Positions 24,221-35,920 of a DNA stretch of 64,000 bases are shown here, piece by piece; positions within the stretch are counted from its first letter, which is position 1, and the number at the start of each line of letters is the position of its first letter. The notes beneath the pieces were generated by a model, which saw only the letters and a program-made list of their open reading frames with translations, did no database searches and was not told the origin of the DNA. A program made the translations under genes and the position numbers. Origin of the DNA: Epiperipatus broadwayi (Eukaryota > Onychophora > Udeonychophora > Euonychophora > Peripatidae); assembly GCA_028023455.1 (NCBI GenBank), contig JAQFVV010000032.1:5306392-5370391 (forward strand). The letters are read 5' to 3'.

Positions 24221-27211
24221 TGAAATGGTCAGTTTCATCCATCTTCCTGTTTCACTTATTTTACCCACACATCTATCCATATGCCAGGTTTAAACCCTCT
24301 CAGAGTATCCATTTAAATAACATTAAATTACTATGTGTGCGGAATCATATATGTATATGCAAATGATAAGTCTGTAATTTAATAGTATATGTATATACTA
24401 CAGATATGTATCCATTTTATAAGTATTTTTAATTTAAGAAATATTTTAATTTAAATTATTGTTATGTTATTGGTATATATTACAGATATGTATATTCATT
24501 TTATAAATATTTCTAGTTTAAGAAATATTTTAGCTTAAATTATTTAGCCAATTTTATTGTTGTATTATTGAAATCGCATATGTATATTTCCTGTTATTCT
24601 GCATGTATGGTTATAAAATTAGTTTTCTACTAATTATGAAAGTAACTTTGTCAAAATAACATTTGATTTTTGTAAACAATTTTCGAAGTAGGTCACGCAA
24701 TGGTCCTAAAATAGCATGGACTTGATTTTGTAAATATAAAATGTTAATAACAAAATATGCAGAAAAACCAAAATCTCAATTAGTTGTCATAATTAAAAAT
24801 GTTTTTCTAAAATAAATAAATGGGTTTTTCTACTAGTTATAGCTATTAAATATGTTTTGCTAAAATAAATAAATAAACTTTTCATCTATGGACAAGCTCG
24901 TAAAAATTAACAGGTGGCCAGAGTTTAAAAAGTATAAATACTAAAAGTTTTGTCACCAAAGATCAATCATATATATAATAAGTGAGTTGTAAGCAGAACC
25001 TATGCCCATTTTATCTTCAAAATGGTTGAGTAGAATGGCAATAACTCCCCCCTCTCCTTGATCGGGAATGGAGAAGAACTTTGGTCTGATAAAATCTAAT
25101 GCCATACACCAGCAAAGCAGCCCATGGAAAATCTCTATAAACTTTAAATCATTGTCTAAAGTGACAACTTAATATCCTCCCAAGTGCTCCAGAATTAACT
25201 GCAATGAAAACAACTGAATGGTAAATTTTCTCTCAGAGCTCTGTTTATAAACTGTGACTTTCAATTCTTTCTTTTAAAAGCTAGCTATTTATTAAATCTG
25301 CCTTTCCCAAACACCTTTACTAAAATCTACAAAGAAGACTGCTAAATCTTGCCTGATTGTAAAACTTGAATTCTCTTTTAAAATGTAAAACTCGAATTTT
25401 CTTTTAAAATGTAAAACTTTAATAATCTATTTTAAATTAAATGTATAATTTTCTGCGGTCCTTTATGCCTCTTTCTATATCTATTCAATTTATGCTATGA
25501 TTTTATCATTTTAATATTATATGTATTTAATATGCCAAATGACTCAAAACCACAAGTATTTATAAAGATAATTTTAGCTTATCGATCTGCGAAGATAATT
25601 TCAAATCTTCGCTATAATAAATATTAAATAATTGAATTATTATTTTCTTTCTCACTCGCTGTTTCAAGATCATATTATTATTTTACTGATTAATTTTTGG
25701 GTATTAATATTCTAATAATCAGTCATTATCTAGTTAAGATTGTAGTTTGCTTAATTCTAGTTATGAATTATAACTATTTATATATGTAACTTGTACATCA
25801 TAGGAACTAGCCACAGAGATATTCTCAAAGCATATTTTAATGTTTTATTCGTAATTATCCCTCAAATATGCTTTGTCCTCCTTAGATTTATATATGTTGA
25901 GATGCAGGTGATAATATTAAACTAGGTTACTAATTAATTTAGTCCCTAAATAGTATATTTGAAATACTAAATTTGAGAACTGGATTGTATAGATATGCAA
26001 ATAGATGCTATCTAATTTTAAGGCACGATAATATAATTTTACGTATTTGTGTTATATATATGTATAAGTTGCGGATGTGTCCTTACTAAAGTACACAATG
26101 TACACTTATCTGCTTGCTGCATGATTCTTGATGAAGTGCTGGTGGAGGCCACACTCATCCACTTTAGTTCGGGTAAAGCACACACTTTTAGAACTAGGGC
26201 ACAAGGACCTAGATTATTCATAATTAATGCTTATCCGACTCCCTGAACTACTAATGTTCCTATTCGTAGCAAGTTGAGCAGTTTTAGGGCAAACCGAGTC
26301 TTTGGAGACTGAAGCCCATGAATAATGACCCATTCGCACCTTTGAGCTTTATTAATATTTTAATATGTGCCATAGAGTATATAGGTAAACCTATTATAAA
26401 CCAGTTTTCTCTCCTTTTATATTAAATACTTATCTAGCATCAGTGTATATCCTAATCTAGGTTAACATGCTAACCTGCATATCTCTGAGCCTAATTATAT
26501 GCTCGACTTAACTTTGTATAGATAGATGCCATAGGAGCACTATTATAGTTAGTTATATAACTTTGGCTATAAAGTTCCATATGATCTAGCAGACTACAAA
26601 AGAGCTAGAAATTTGGCATATTAATATAGGCATAAACTCCAATACCACACTACACTTTATTAAACACTTATAATGAGATAGGTAACATTAATCTCATTAG
26701 TTATATAATGCCTGCGAGCGTAATATCTCACGTTCCCATCACATAATTTTGTATATTTTGATTTATTATTTGTTATTGTTTTATTAAATTAATAATATTT
26801 AAAATTATAACTCGTTTTCATATTTTATTGTCCGTGAGTTCATTTTATCCAACTCTAGATTTAATTGCACATACATCATTATATCTATAGGTAGATTATT
26901 CTATTGAATTTCATAATCAAACATTAATATTTTAATTAATTACTTCGTCTTATGTGTGTATATCTGACCAAATCAGTGCTCAATTAGTTAATTTACCAGT
27001 CTTTTGTTTGATGCTGAGTGACTGCCAGACTGAGGTTAAATTTTTGTGTATATTGGAGAAGGCTATCCATAGGGTATTAAATCATTGAGCAGAGGTGAAG
27101 GATTGAATGTTGGTCAGATTCTGGATCCCAGCATCTGGATTTGATCAGCTTTAGTGTATTTTGCCTGTGTTCTAGATTTTGTTATGTAGAGGGACAGTTC
27201 TTACTGTTACA
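24221..27211 (+). repeat. 5' LTR of the long-LTR element (2991 bp)
   Basis: TGAAATGGTCAGTTTCATCC opens the repeat and ...TTCTTACTGTTACA closes it. The most conserved part by eye is 26030-26320, a GC-richer segment with short frames on both strands. The same short frame also appears in the 3' LTR at 33418-33690, so it is duplicated LTR sequence and not a gene. Confidence 0.7.
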
Positions 27212-28740
27212 TAGGTTTTTTTTTCCTGGGTTCTGATCACCCAGACATGGGGCTTTGTTACTTATTTACACAACCCTGAACAAACCATGAATGAATCTTG
27301 GCATGCTTGGGCGAGAGAAGAAAAATGCATATGTAAAGTTTTTTTTCCTGGGTTCTAGCCACCCAAATATGAGGCTATTCGATTACTTCCATAACCCTGA
27401 ACTAAAAGCATGTTGGTTATATATATGTATGTGAATTTTTTTTCCTGGGTTCTGGACTCCCATACATGAGACCTTGTTGATTATCACCCAGGGCCCTGAA
27501 CTGAATATATGTGGAGAGAAGGGATGTGCATATATATGTGTATAATTTTTTTTTCTGGGTTCTGATGCCGTAAATTAGGAACTTCAGATAGTATACCCAC
27601 ACTCCCTTTGATTGATATATGTATAATTTTTTTTTCACTCTGGGTTCTAGGATTTCAATGATATAATCATGCATATACTCTGAGAGAAAGATTTTTTTTT
27701 TTCCGAGTTCTGGTTCCAAAGTAGAATAAGTTTTAAAAGTTTTTTTTTTGCTTCCTCAAAATATATATATTAGTTTTTTTTTGATCGGGTTCGTTAATTA
27801 TTTCCATGACACTGAATCAAATTACATGTATGTGGAAGTAAAATATATATATATGTACAATTTTTTTCTCTCGATTTGATGGATTGGTTCATTAATTATT
27901 TTACACAGCCTTTAATTGAATGCATGTGGGAGAGAGAAAAGATAGGAAGGGGATATATATATATAAGTGTGCTAATTTTTTTTCCCAAAATATAGATATA
28001 ATTTTTTTCCCTGAGTTTTGAGTGACACAATATGGGTTTTCTAATGTAAACACGCACATACCTAAATGATAATTTCGGTTTTAAAAAAAAAAAAAGTAAA
28101 ACAGAAGAGTTTTTTTTGTTTTTATAAGATATATAAAGTTTTATATATATATATATGTAGTAGAATTTTTTTACCAAATTCTGGATGTCCAAGTATGGGG
28201 TCTATCAATTTATTTCATGCACTTAATATGCACGTATGTGTGTGCATAACTATTTATATAGATTGACTCATTAATGCATGTAGAATTTTTTCGTCCAGGT
28301 TTGAATACTTTATTGGGGAATAGTAATTTATTTCATACACTGAATTGGTCCATATCTTCACAATCTGTGTCAGCAATTATATATATATGAAATTTTTCCA
28401 GATCTTTTTAAAATATGCCATAACTTTTGCTATCTAGATATATGTATGTTTATAATATTTGTGCAGAATAAATCATGTAATAAAAAATTAAAAAAATGTT
28501 TTTTTTTGGTTCCACACTTGTCAAACTTTGTCAAATCATAAATCCCGTTCATCATAGGTTGAAATTATAAAATAGTATGCGGATATAAAAAAAAATTTTC
28601 CCATACTATATATATGTAAAATATTTTTGATTGGCATATACTGGAGAGTTTCAAATTTTTTTTTTCTCTTTTGCTGGCGCAAAGTTGATATATATACACA
28701 TAGGGCTATTGAAGTGAAATACTTCATTGTTATTAGTGTG
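27212..28740 (+). repeat. Decaying tandem array in the element's leader
   Basis: At least sixteen starts of the form T6-T11 then CCTGGGTTCTG-like follow each other, at about 27216, 27340, 27437, 27547, 27627, 27691, 27740, 27775, 27862, 27977, 28004, 28165, 28287, 28393, 28500, 28591 and 28656. Better preserved units are 80-125 bp and run tatgggg-like, then aattatttcc-like, then ccctgaactgaat-like, then atgtggagagag, then an ATATAT tract. Order is clearest at the 5' end and decays downstream. In the first three units the core can pair with itself (TGGGT...ACCCA or TGGG...CCCA). The array stands exactly where a primer-binding site and packaging leader would be expected. It is seen directly; function is unknown. 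Confidence 0.75.
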
Positions 28741-29300
28741 GTCTGAAAAACAATTGAATTTTTTTTAAAAAATATATGATGTATATATGCATAATTTTAC
28801 TTGCTCACTGGTCACTGGTGCCGAGAAGACTATATGTCTTTCCTAATAAATGTTGTCATCAGGAGTAAGAAAAGTGTAATAATAATAATAAAGAAAATCC
28901 AGTGGGTTTTTTTTGTAATGTTTTAAAGAGTTAGATAGGACAATGAAACGAGTTAGACAAGATCAATAAACTATATTAGTGTATGGGTACTCAAATAAAG
29001 TTAAAACTAGCATAGCCATAATAATAATAATAATATTAAACACAATAATAAATTTTTATAAATTTCTTTTTAATAGAAATGATTGTGGTTGATTTAAAAA
29101 AGAAACAAGCACTTGGTAAGAATTAATTTTGTTTTACTAAATTTGGATTCATAATTTTTTTATTTTTTTATAAATTTCTAGTATTATAATTTGTGAACCA
29201 CATATATGTTAGGCAAGAAAGATTTAATAACCATATTGGGCATAACTATTGTAATTTAACTAAATTGTTTTAGAATTTAAGTGTGACACTATATATCATA
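28741..29300 (+). other. Untranslated AT-rich part of the element before its frame
   Basis: About 560 bp between the tandem leader array and the first ATG of the gag-like frame. It holds only simple AT-rich sequence and two short TAA/ATA triplet runs (28880, 29020). Confidence 0.4.
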
Positions 29301-31281
29301 ATGGCGATAGGGCAAGTTAGTAGTAAGCTAGAGTGGCTGAAGCTATTAGAGAATGGGACCATAGGTAAAGCCATTTCCAGGGGGAAGAGCAGTGAGAAGC
29401 CATATTAATAGAATATTTTGAAAACTTTTAAGAAAGAGAAGATAGTGAGGGGAGAAAAATGGGAGGAAAGAAAAGAAGAAGCAGTCAGGGAAATAATCCA
29501 TGAGGGACTCACCAAGGCAACATGGATCAAGATGTTGGAGGGGTTCTCAATGATGCAAAAACAATGGATGGCCCTTCACCATCAGGAGGATTTGCAATAC
29601 CACCAGTTGCACCAACAGAATAATTTGTTATGCCACCAGCTGCTCTGCTAGTTTGATTTGCCCAATGGGGATAAAGTAGAAAAGGAGCTATTAGAGATAG
29701 AAGAAAGTTATCAGAGTAGAAGAGGGATACAAAAAGCAGCACCTAAAGATAGAAAGTGCATTTGAATAATATACCAAGGAAGCAGCTGTACAGATGGGGG
29801 AAAGAGCAGAGGTTTTATGTCAGCCAGAGCCAGAGAAAATACAACAGAGAAAGAAGCAGAAATGTCTAGCAGTAGAAGGTCCGAGCTCTTGAGAGTTTCT
29901 GAAGTTGAAACAGGCCAAGCTATCCTAGATTTGGTGGATGGCTGTGAGACAGCAAAAGAGATGATTGAGGAGATTCAAAAGGTTTCTTTAGAGGCAGCAG
30001 AGATACAATGTGATCTAGAAGTAAAATCCAATGTTCATAAGCCAGTCTGCCAAGACCTTGTTGACCCACCAATAAAACAGATACCTATGTCTGAAGAGAC
30101 CACAGTTGATGAAAAGTATAGAATAGAACCTAATAGGGAATACAAGCATAAAGATGTAGAATCTATAGGATTTACCCCACATAAGATTATTAAAAAGGTT
30201 GGAAACGTGACTGAGCCTCCATGTTGGCCTGTCTCGCTTGAAAAAGATGGAGTGGCCATTGAGGCTAACCATGTGTCACCAAAACCTACAGCAGAAAAAG
30301 GCGGAGTGATAGTTGAGGGGAAGAAAGAAAGAAATACAGAGGCTAATCAAATAGGGGATTTGTTAATGGAGGTATCTAAAGTGGATTAATCTTTGCTGAT
30401 CACTGGGTCCAGACTGGTTCTGAGGAGAGCTGAAAACCCTAGTCCCACCAATCTGGAGGTCTGTGACAGTAGTCCCACAATGAGATTGAGTATGGCTCTG
30501 CTGAAACTTGAGTGTATAATGCCATGCTACTCTGGTCAGGGAAAGAGAATCCCGGATATCTTTAATAAACATCTAGTAAAATTTAAACCAGGTCACACAT
30601 CTATAAAATACCAACAGCTGGAAATGTTGATCAATACAGTGGGCAGTTTGTCAAGGGGAATTTTGGAAGACCAGTGCTGGCAGGGTAGACCCCCAGAATA
30701 CTTAGAAATTATACAGCTATTCAGTCAAAGCATAGGTTTTTCTATAGCTGGGATAGGAAGCTAGAAGAGTGTCAGATTGTAGCTCCTGAGCTATGGAAGC
30801 ATCTGTTTTACTGTAAATTTTGGACAACCAAAGAAGCCATTAGGAGACCATCTGGCTGGGCTGATTCACAGGTTGACCTCTTGACAGTGTTTTGCAAAAG
30901 GCCACTAGATAAAACATCCACTGGGTTTCTTTTGACAAGTTTGTACTTCAATGAATGGAATCAACCTCCGATCAAAATGTCATCATATTACCAGCATATG
31001 GACAGAGGGATTGGTACACTACCAAGATTAAATTTAAATAAGAGGCCAAGAGAATATTGAAAGATAAGGTGTTTAAGGATAGGGTGTTGAAGGATAAACT
31101 ATGAAAGGATAAGGTGTTGAAAGATAGGTTGTTGAAAGACAGGGTGTTGAAAGACAAGGTGTGAAAAGATAAAAGGGTGATGATAGATAAGAGGGTGTTG
31201 AAAGATAAGATGATGGTTGTAGAAGGATACCATCCTTCTAAGCTAAAACCAGGTATCAATCAACCCCCTGATCCTACTTAA
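29301..31281 (+). pseudogene. Broken gag-like reading frame of the long-LTR element
   Basis: I do not recognise this protein by family. The first ATG (29301) gives MAIGQVSSKLEWLKLLENG, reminiscent of a short N-terminal matrix segment, and stops at 29408; a shifted frame continues from 29418. A 190-codon frame (29817-30389) is acidic and hydrophilic. It stops at 30387 and resumes in the same frame to 30764, so one substitution interrupts about 315 codons. A shifted frame from about 30743 to 31060 reads SWDRKLEECQIVAPELWKHL and on. After another shift comes a VLKD(K/R) pentapeptide repeat, ending at TAA 31279-31281. There is no CCHC knuckle and no visible major homology motif. Its position as the sole frame in an LTR element is the reason for calling it gag-like; it could instead be a captured host or accessory protein. 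Confidence 0.45.
31057..31215 (+). repeat. 15-bp minisatellite encoding a pentapeptide repeat
   Basis: About ten units of gtgttgaaagataag with variation (gatagg, gacagg, gacaag). The 15-bp period keeps the frame, giving V/L-L-K-D-K/R repeats; two units now carry TGA. Codon-level conservation of Lys-Asp suggests the repeat expanded while the frame was translated. It lies at the C-terminal end of the gag-like frame. Confidence 0.8.
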
Positions 31282-31679
31282 ACAATATAAGAGGTACATG
31301 GATCAAACCCTTACCTTTTCCCTTGTAAATAAAACTAACCAACCCTAGGGGTTTACTAACTCCATATAATTCCATTTTTGTATTTAGTTTTTGTATCACT
31401 TTAGAAATATAGTTGTTTTTTTTTACAACTTTTGTATTGTTAATTAGTTTAGGAAGAAATGTTTTTTTTATCTATTTTTATTTTATATAAGTTTTCATTA
31501 TGGTGGGGGGCATGAGAGTAGTAGCTAAGCAATGTGTGGGATACGTTGAGATATGTTATGACAGGAGTAGAATTTTAAAATTTAGTCATTTGGATGAAAA
31601 CCAAGATCTGATCATTGATCATTACGAATTCAGATTAAGTAAAGGCATTTTTTTGTTTTTTTAAGTAAGTTTGGGGATA
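31282..31679 (+). other. 3' untranslated part of the long-LTR element
   Basis: About 400 bp between the end of the gag-like frame and the 3' LTR. It includes a gtaaataaaac sequence that could serve as a polyadenylation signal, an AT-rich part and, just before the LTR, aagtaagtttggggata. That last piece is the best candidate for a plus-strand primer tract, although it is short. Confidence 0.45.
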
Positions 31680-34649
31680 TGAAAGTCAGTTTCATCCATA
31701 TACCTGTTTCACTTATTTTACCCAAACATCTATCCTATGCCAGGTTTAAACCCTCTCAGAGTACCCATTTAAATAACATTAAATTACTATGTGTGCGGAA
31801 TCATGTATACTATATTTTAATTATTTATATTATCAATGATAAGTCTGTAATTTAATAGTATACATATATATTACAGATATGTATCCATTTTATAAGTATT
31901 TCTAATTTAAGAAATATTTTAGTTTAAATTATTGTTATGTTATTGGTATATATTACAGATATGTATATTCATTTTATAAATATTTCTAGTTTAAGAAATA
32001 TTTTAGTTTAAATTATTTAGCCAATTTTATTGTTGTATTATTGAAATCGCATATGTATATTTCCTGTTATTCTGCATGTATGGTTATAAAATTAGTTTTC
32101 TACTAATTATGAAAGTAACTTTGTCAAAATAACATTTGATTTTTGTAAACAATTTTTGAAGTAGGTCACGCATTGGTCCTAAAATAGCATGGACTTGATT
32201 TTGTAAATATAAAATGTTAATAACAAAATATGCAGAAAAACCAAAATCTCAATTAGTTGTATAATTAAAAATGTTTTTTTAAAATAAATAAATAGGCTTT
32301 TCTACTAGTTGTAGCTATTAAATATGTTTTGATAAAATAAATAAATGAACTTTTCAGCTACGGACAAACTCAAAAAATTAACAGGTGGCCAGAGTTTAAA
32401 AAGTATGAATACTAAAAGTTTTGTTGCCAAAGATCGATCATATATATAATAAGTGAGTTGTAAGCAGAACCTATGCCCATTTTATCTTCAAAATGGTTGA
32501 GTAGAACGGCAATAACTCACCCCTCTCCTTGATCGGGAATGGAGAACTTTGGTCCGATAAAATTTAATGCCATACACCAGCAAAGCAGCCCATGGAAAAT
32601 CTCTATTAACTTTAAATCATCATCAAAAGTGTCAACTTAATATCCTCCCAAGTGCTCCAGAATTAACTGCAATGAAAACAACTGAATGGTAAATTTTCTC
32701 TCAGAGCTCTGTTTATAAACTGTGACTTTCGATTCTTTCTTTTAAAAGCTAGCTATTTATTAAATCTGCCTTTCCCAAACACCTTTACTAAAACCTACAA
32801 AGAAGACTGTTAAATGCTAAATCTTGCCTGATTGTAAAACTTGAATTCTCTTTTAAAATGTAAAACTTTAATAATCTATTTTAAATTAAATGTATAATTT
32901 TCTGCGGTCCTTTATGCCTATTTCTATATCTTTTCAATTTACACTATAATTCTATCATTTTAATATTATATGTATTTGATATGCTAAATGACTCAAAACC
33001 ACAAGTATTTATAAATATAATTTTAGCTTATCGATCTGCGAAGATAATTTTAAATCTTCGCTATAATAAATATTAAATAATTGAATTATTATTTTCTTTC
33101 TTGCTGTTTCGAGATCATATTATTATTTTACTGATTAATTTTTGGGTATTAATATTCTAATAATCAGTCATTATCTAGTTAAGATTGTAGTTTGCTTAAT
33201 TCTAGTTATGAATTATAACTATTTATATATGTAACTCATACATCATAGGAACTAGCCACAGAGATATTCTCAAAGCATATTTTAATGTTTTATTCATAAT
33301 TATCCCTCAAATATGCTTTGTCCTCCTTAGATTTATATATGTTGAGATGCAGGTGATAATATTAAACTAGGTTACTAATTAATTTAGTCCCTAAATAGTA
33401 TATTTGAAATACTAAATTTGAGAACTGGATTGTATAGATATGCAAATAGACGCTATCTAATTTTAAGGCACGATAATATAATTTTACGTATTTGCATTAT
33501 ATATATGTATAAGTTGCGGATGTGTCCTTACAAAGTACACAATGTACAATTATCTGCTTGCTGCATGATTATTGATGAGTTGCTGGTGGAGGCCACACTC
33601 ATCCACTTTAGTTCGGGTAAAGCACACACTTTTAGAACTAGGGCACAAGGACCTAGATTATTCATAATTAATGCTTATCTGACTCCCTGAACTACTAATG
33701 TTCCTATTCATAGCAAGTTGAGCAGTTTTAGGGCAAACCAAGTCTTTGGAGACTGAAGCCCATGAATAATGACCCATTTGCACCTTTGAGCTTTATTAAT
33801 ATTTTAATATGTGCCATAGAGTATATAGGTAAACCTATTATAAACCAGTTTTCTCTCCTTTTATATTAAATGCTTATCTAGCATTAGTGTATACCCTAAT
33901 CTAGGTTAACATGCTAACCTGCGTATCTCTGAGCTTGATTATATGCTCAACTTAACTAGACATAGATAGATGCCATAGGAGCGCTATTATAGTTAGTTAT
34001 ATAACTTTGGCTATAAAGTTCCATATGATCTAGCAGACTACAAAAGAGCTAGAAACTTGACATATTAATATAGGCATAAACTCCAATACCACACTACACT
34101 TTATTAAACACTTATAATGAGATAGGTAACATTAATCTCATTAGTTACATAACACCTGTGAGCATAATATTCACGTCCCCATCACATAATTTTGTGTATT
34201 TTGATTTATTTGTTATTGTTTTATTAAATTAATAATATTTAAAATTATAACTTGTTTTCATATTTTATTGTCCGTGAGTTCATTTTATCCAACTCTAATT
34301 TAAGTTACACATACATAATTATATCTATAGGTAGATTATTCTATTGAATTTCATAATCAATCATTAATATTTTAATTATTCACTTAGTCTTATATCTGTC
34401 CAAATGAGTGCTCAATTAGTTAATTTATGAGTCTTTTGTTTGATGCTGAGTGTCTGCCAGACCAAGGATAAATTGAATGTCTGTGTACATTGGCGTATGT
34501 CATCCATAGGGTATTAAATAATTGAGCAGAGATGAAAGAATTGAATGTTGGTCGGATTCTGGATCCCAGCATCTGGATTCGATCAGCTTTAGTGTATTTT
34601 GCCTGTGTTCTAGATTTTGTTATGTGGAGGGACAATTCTTACCATTACA
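31680..34649 (+). repeat. 3' LTR of the long-LTR element (2970 bp)
   Basis: It opens TGAAAGTCAGTTTCATCC and closes ...TTCTTACCATTACA. It is collinear with the 5' LTR over its whole length with small indels (for example a missing tract near 24345-24360, a shortened tattatt stretch near 34200). Both copies keep a short GC-richer block around 33500-33770. Confidence 0.7.
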
Positions 34650-35339
34650 ATATAAATAAGGAATAATTGGCTTTAAATTTAAATATATATAGGAATAAAA
34701 TGTGATTGGTCATGATGGTCATGTCATAAAATTACAATATGTGAATGTCTATTATCTGACACTAAATAAGAATGTACACAGTTATTTTTGTAACATTTTT
34801 TACATTTTGCTAGATTCTGTTAGCCAGTCATTTTTACACATTATGAAGTGAAAGTTTATTAAGCTATGGATAAGAAAATATCTTGTTCGTATTTCTAGAA
34901 AACATAGCTAGATTTCCTGATTAAATCAACCCAAGAATTATTACCATTTCAATTGCTGGAAAAATCAGTTCTTAATTTATAAAGATGGTGCCAAAATGGT
35001 TAGACTCACTGATTCTGCATCAAGCATATTGTAACTTATAAAGTAATAATTTTAAAGATCGAGTTTTTGCTTTCCTGTAAATTAAGTTATTTTAAAAAAA
35101 AAAAGTCTTCTTAGACTTAATTAAGAAATAAGAATATTGGCAAGGTAAATTATACACTCAAATTTTAATAACTAACATTAATAAATTTAATATTTATCAT
35201 TAATAACACATGATGAAAAGTTAATATTAGAAATATTTTATTCTAACAAATTAAAATATTTAAAGATAAATTACTAACAAGTTGGAAAGAATGCACACAT
35301 GCTAACCCAGACATGAATCCATTAATTAACAAAAAACAG
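34650..35339. other. AT-rich stretch, no gene seen
   Basis: AT-rich DNA between the long-LTR element and the inverted family-2 fragment. It may include diverged 3' sequence of that fragment, which I could not align by eye. Confidence 0.4.
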
Positions 35340-35920
35340 TTAAACAATTACAGTTTACTTCTGAATTTTTTCTAGAAAGTTCTTTAAAATGAAGCTTAAT
35401 TTTTGCCACAATCAAAAATAATTAATCATAGCTTACCAGTAAGTTTAGCAAGTTTATGACGATTGTCGATTACTATGCATAGTTTTTCATGGGGTAGAAT
35501 GAGCTCATGGCCATTGGTTTTAACTTGTTCTTGATTCTGGTTCTAAAGGCTAGTCATGATAACTTTTCTGGGGTTGATATCTTCATGATGAATGATGTCA
35601 AAAGTTTTGGTCCACTCCAGCATGATGAATTATTTCAGCATAAAGAAAAAACAAACAAGACCCTGATCACATTGGTATTTTTCCTTTTATACTAGAGGTC
35701 CAGTTTTCAGACTACTGCAAAAATTTACTTTTGTCCTTTTATCAACATACAAGATAATAATCTATGAATGAAAAATGTAACTTTCATTGTACACTTAAAA
35801 AAAAAATTATACAAACAAAAAAAATTTACTTGCCTTTTTTTAATAAGATCGCTAAATTTACTTCTTTTAGCTTTTACCCAAATGCCAATATATTTGTACC
35901 ATATGTAAATAAATGGTACA
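35340..35920 (-). mobile_element. Inverted, diverged fragment of LTR family 2
   Basis: Read on the minus strand from 35920, it starts TGTACCATTTATTT. It then follows the LTR at 7311: ggtacaaatatattggcat, tttagcgatctt, acaatgaaagtta, agattattat...tgataaaag, a preserved TATAAAAGG box (near 35683) and a cttactGGTAAG donor-like site near 35433. It lacks about 150 bp corresponding to 7490-7640 and has no tandem pair in the leader. The far end is not recognisable, so only the first third to half of the LTR is certain. A 62-codon plus-strand frame here (35507-35695) is a by-product. Confidence 0.6.

Larger units (their letters stand above)
24221..34649 (+). mobile_element. Long-LTR retrotransposon, 10.4 kb, gag-like frame only
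   Basis: Two direct repeats of about 3 kb (24221-27211 and 31680-34649) bracket 4.5 kb of internal sequence. Both repeats start TGAAA and end TTACA, so they have TG...CA ends. They differ by scattered substitutions and small indels only, which points to insertion more recent than most neighbours. The internal region has a tandem-repeat leader, one broken reading frame and an untranslated tail ending ...gtttggggata just before the 3' LTR, a modest purine-rich tract. I find no protease, reverse transcriptase, RNase H or integrase motif, so the element would need enzymes from elsewhere, like the gag-only (TR-GAG) class known in plants. I could not identify a target duplication, so flanking rearrangement is possible. 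Confidence 0.65.

Noticed and set aside
26039-26246. 65-codon frame that reappears at 33418-33690
   Set aside because: The two frames are the same piece of the 5' and 3' LTRs, so similarity reflects LTR duplication and not conservation of a gene.
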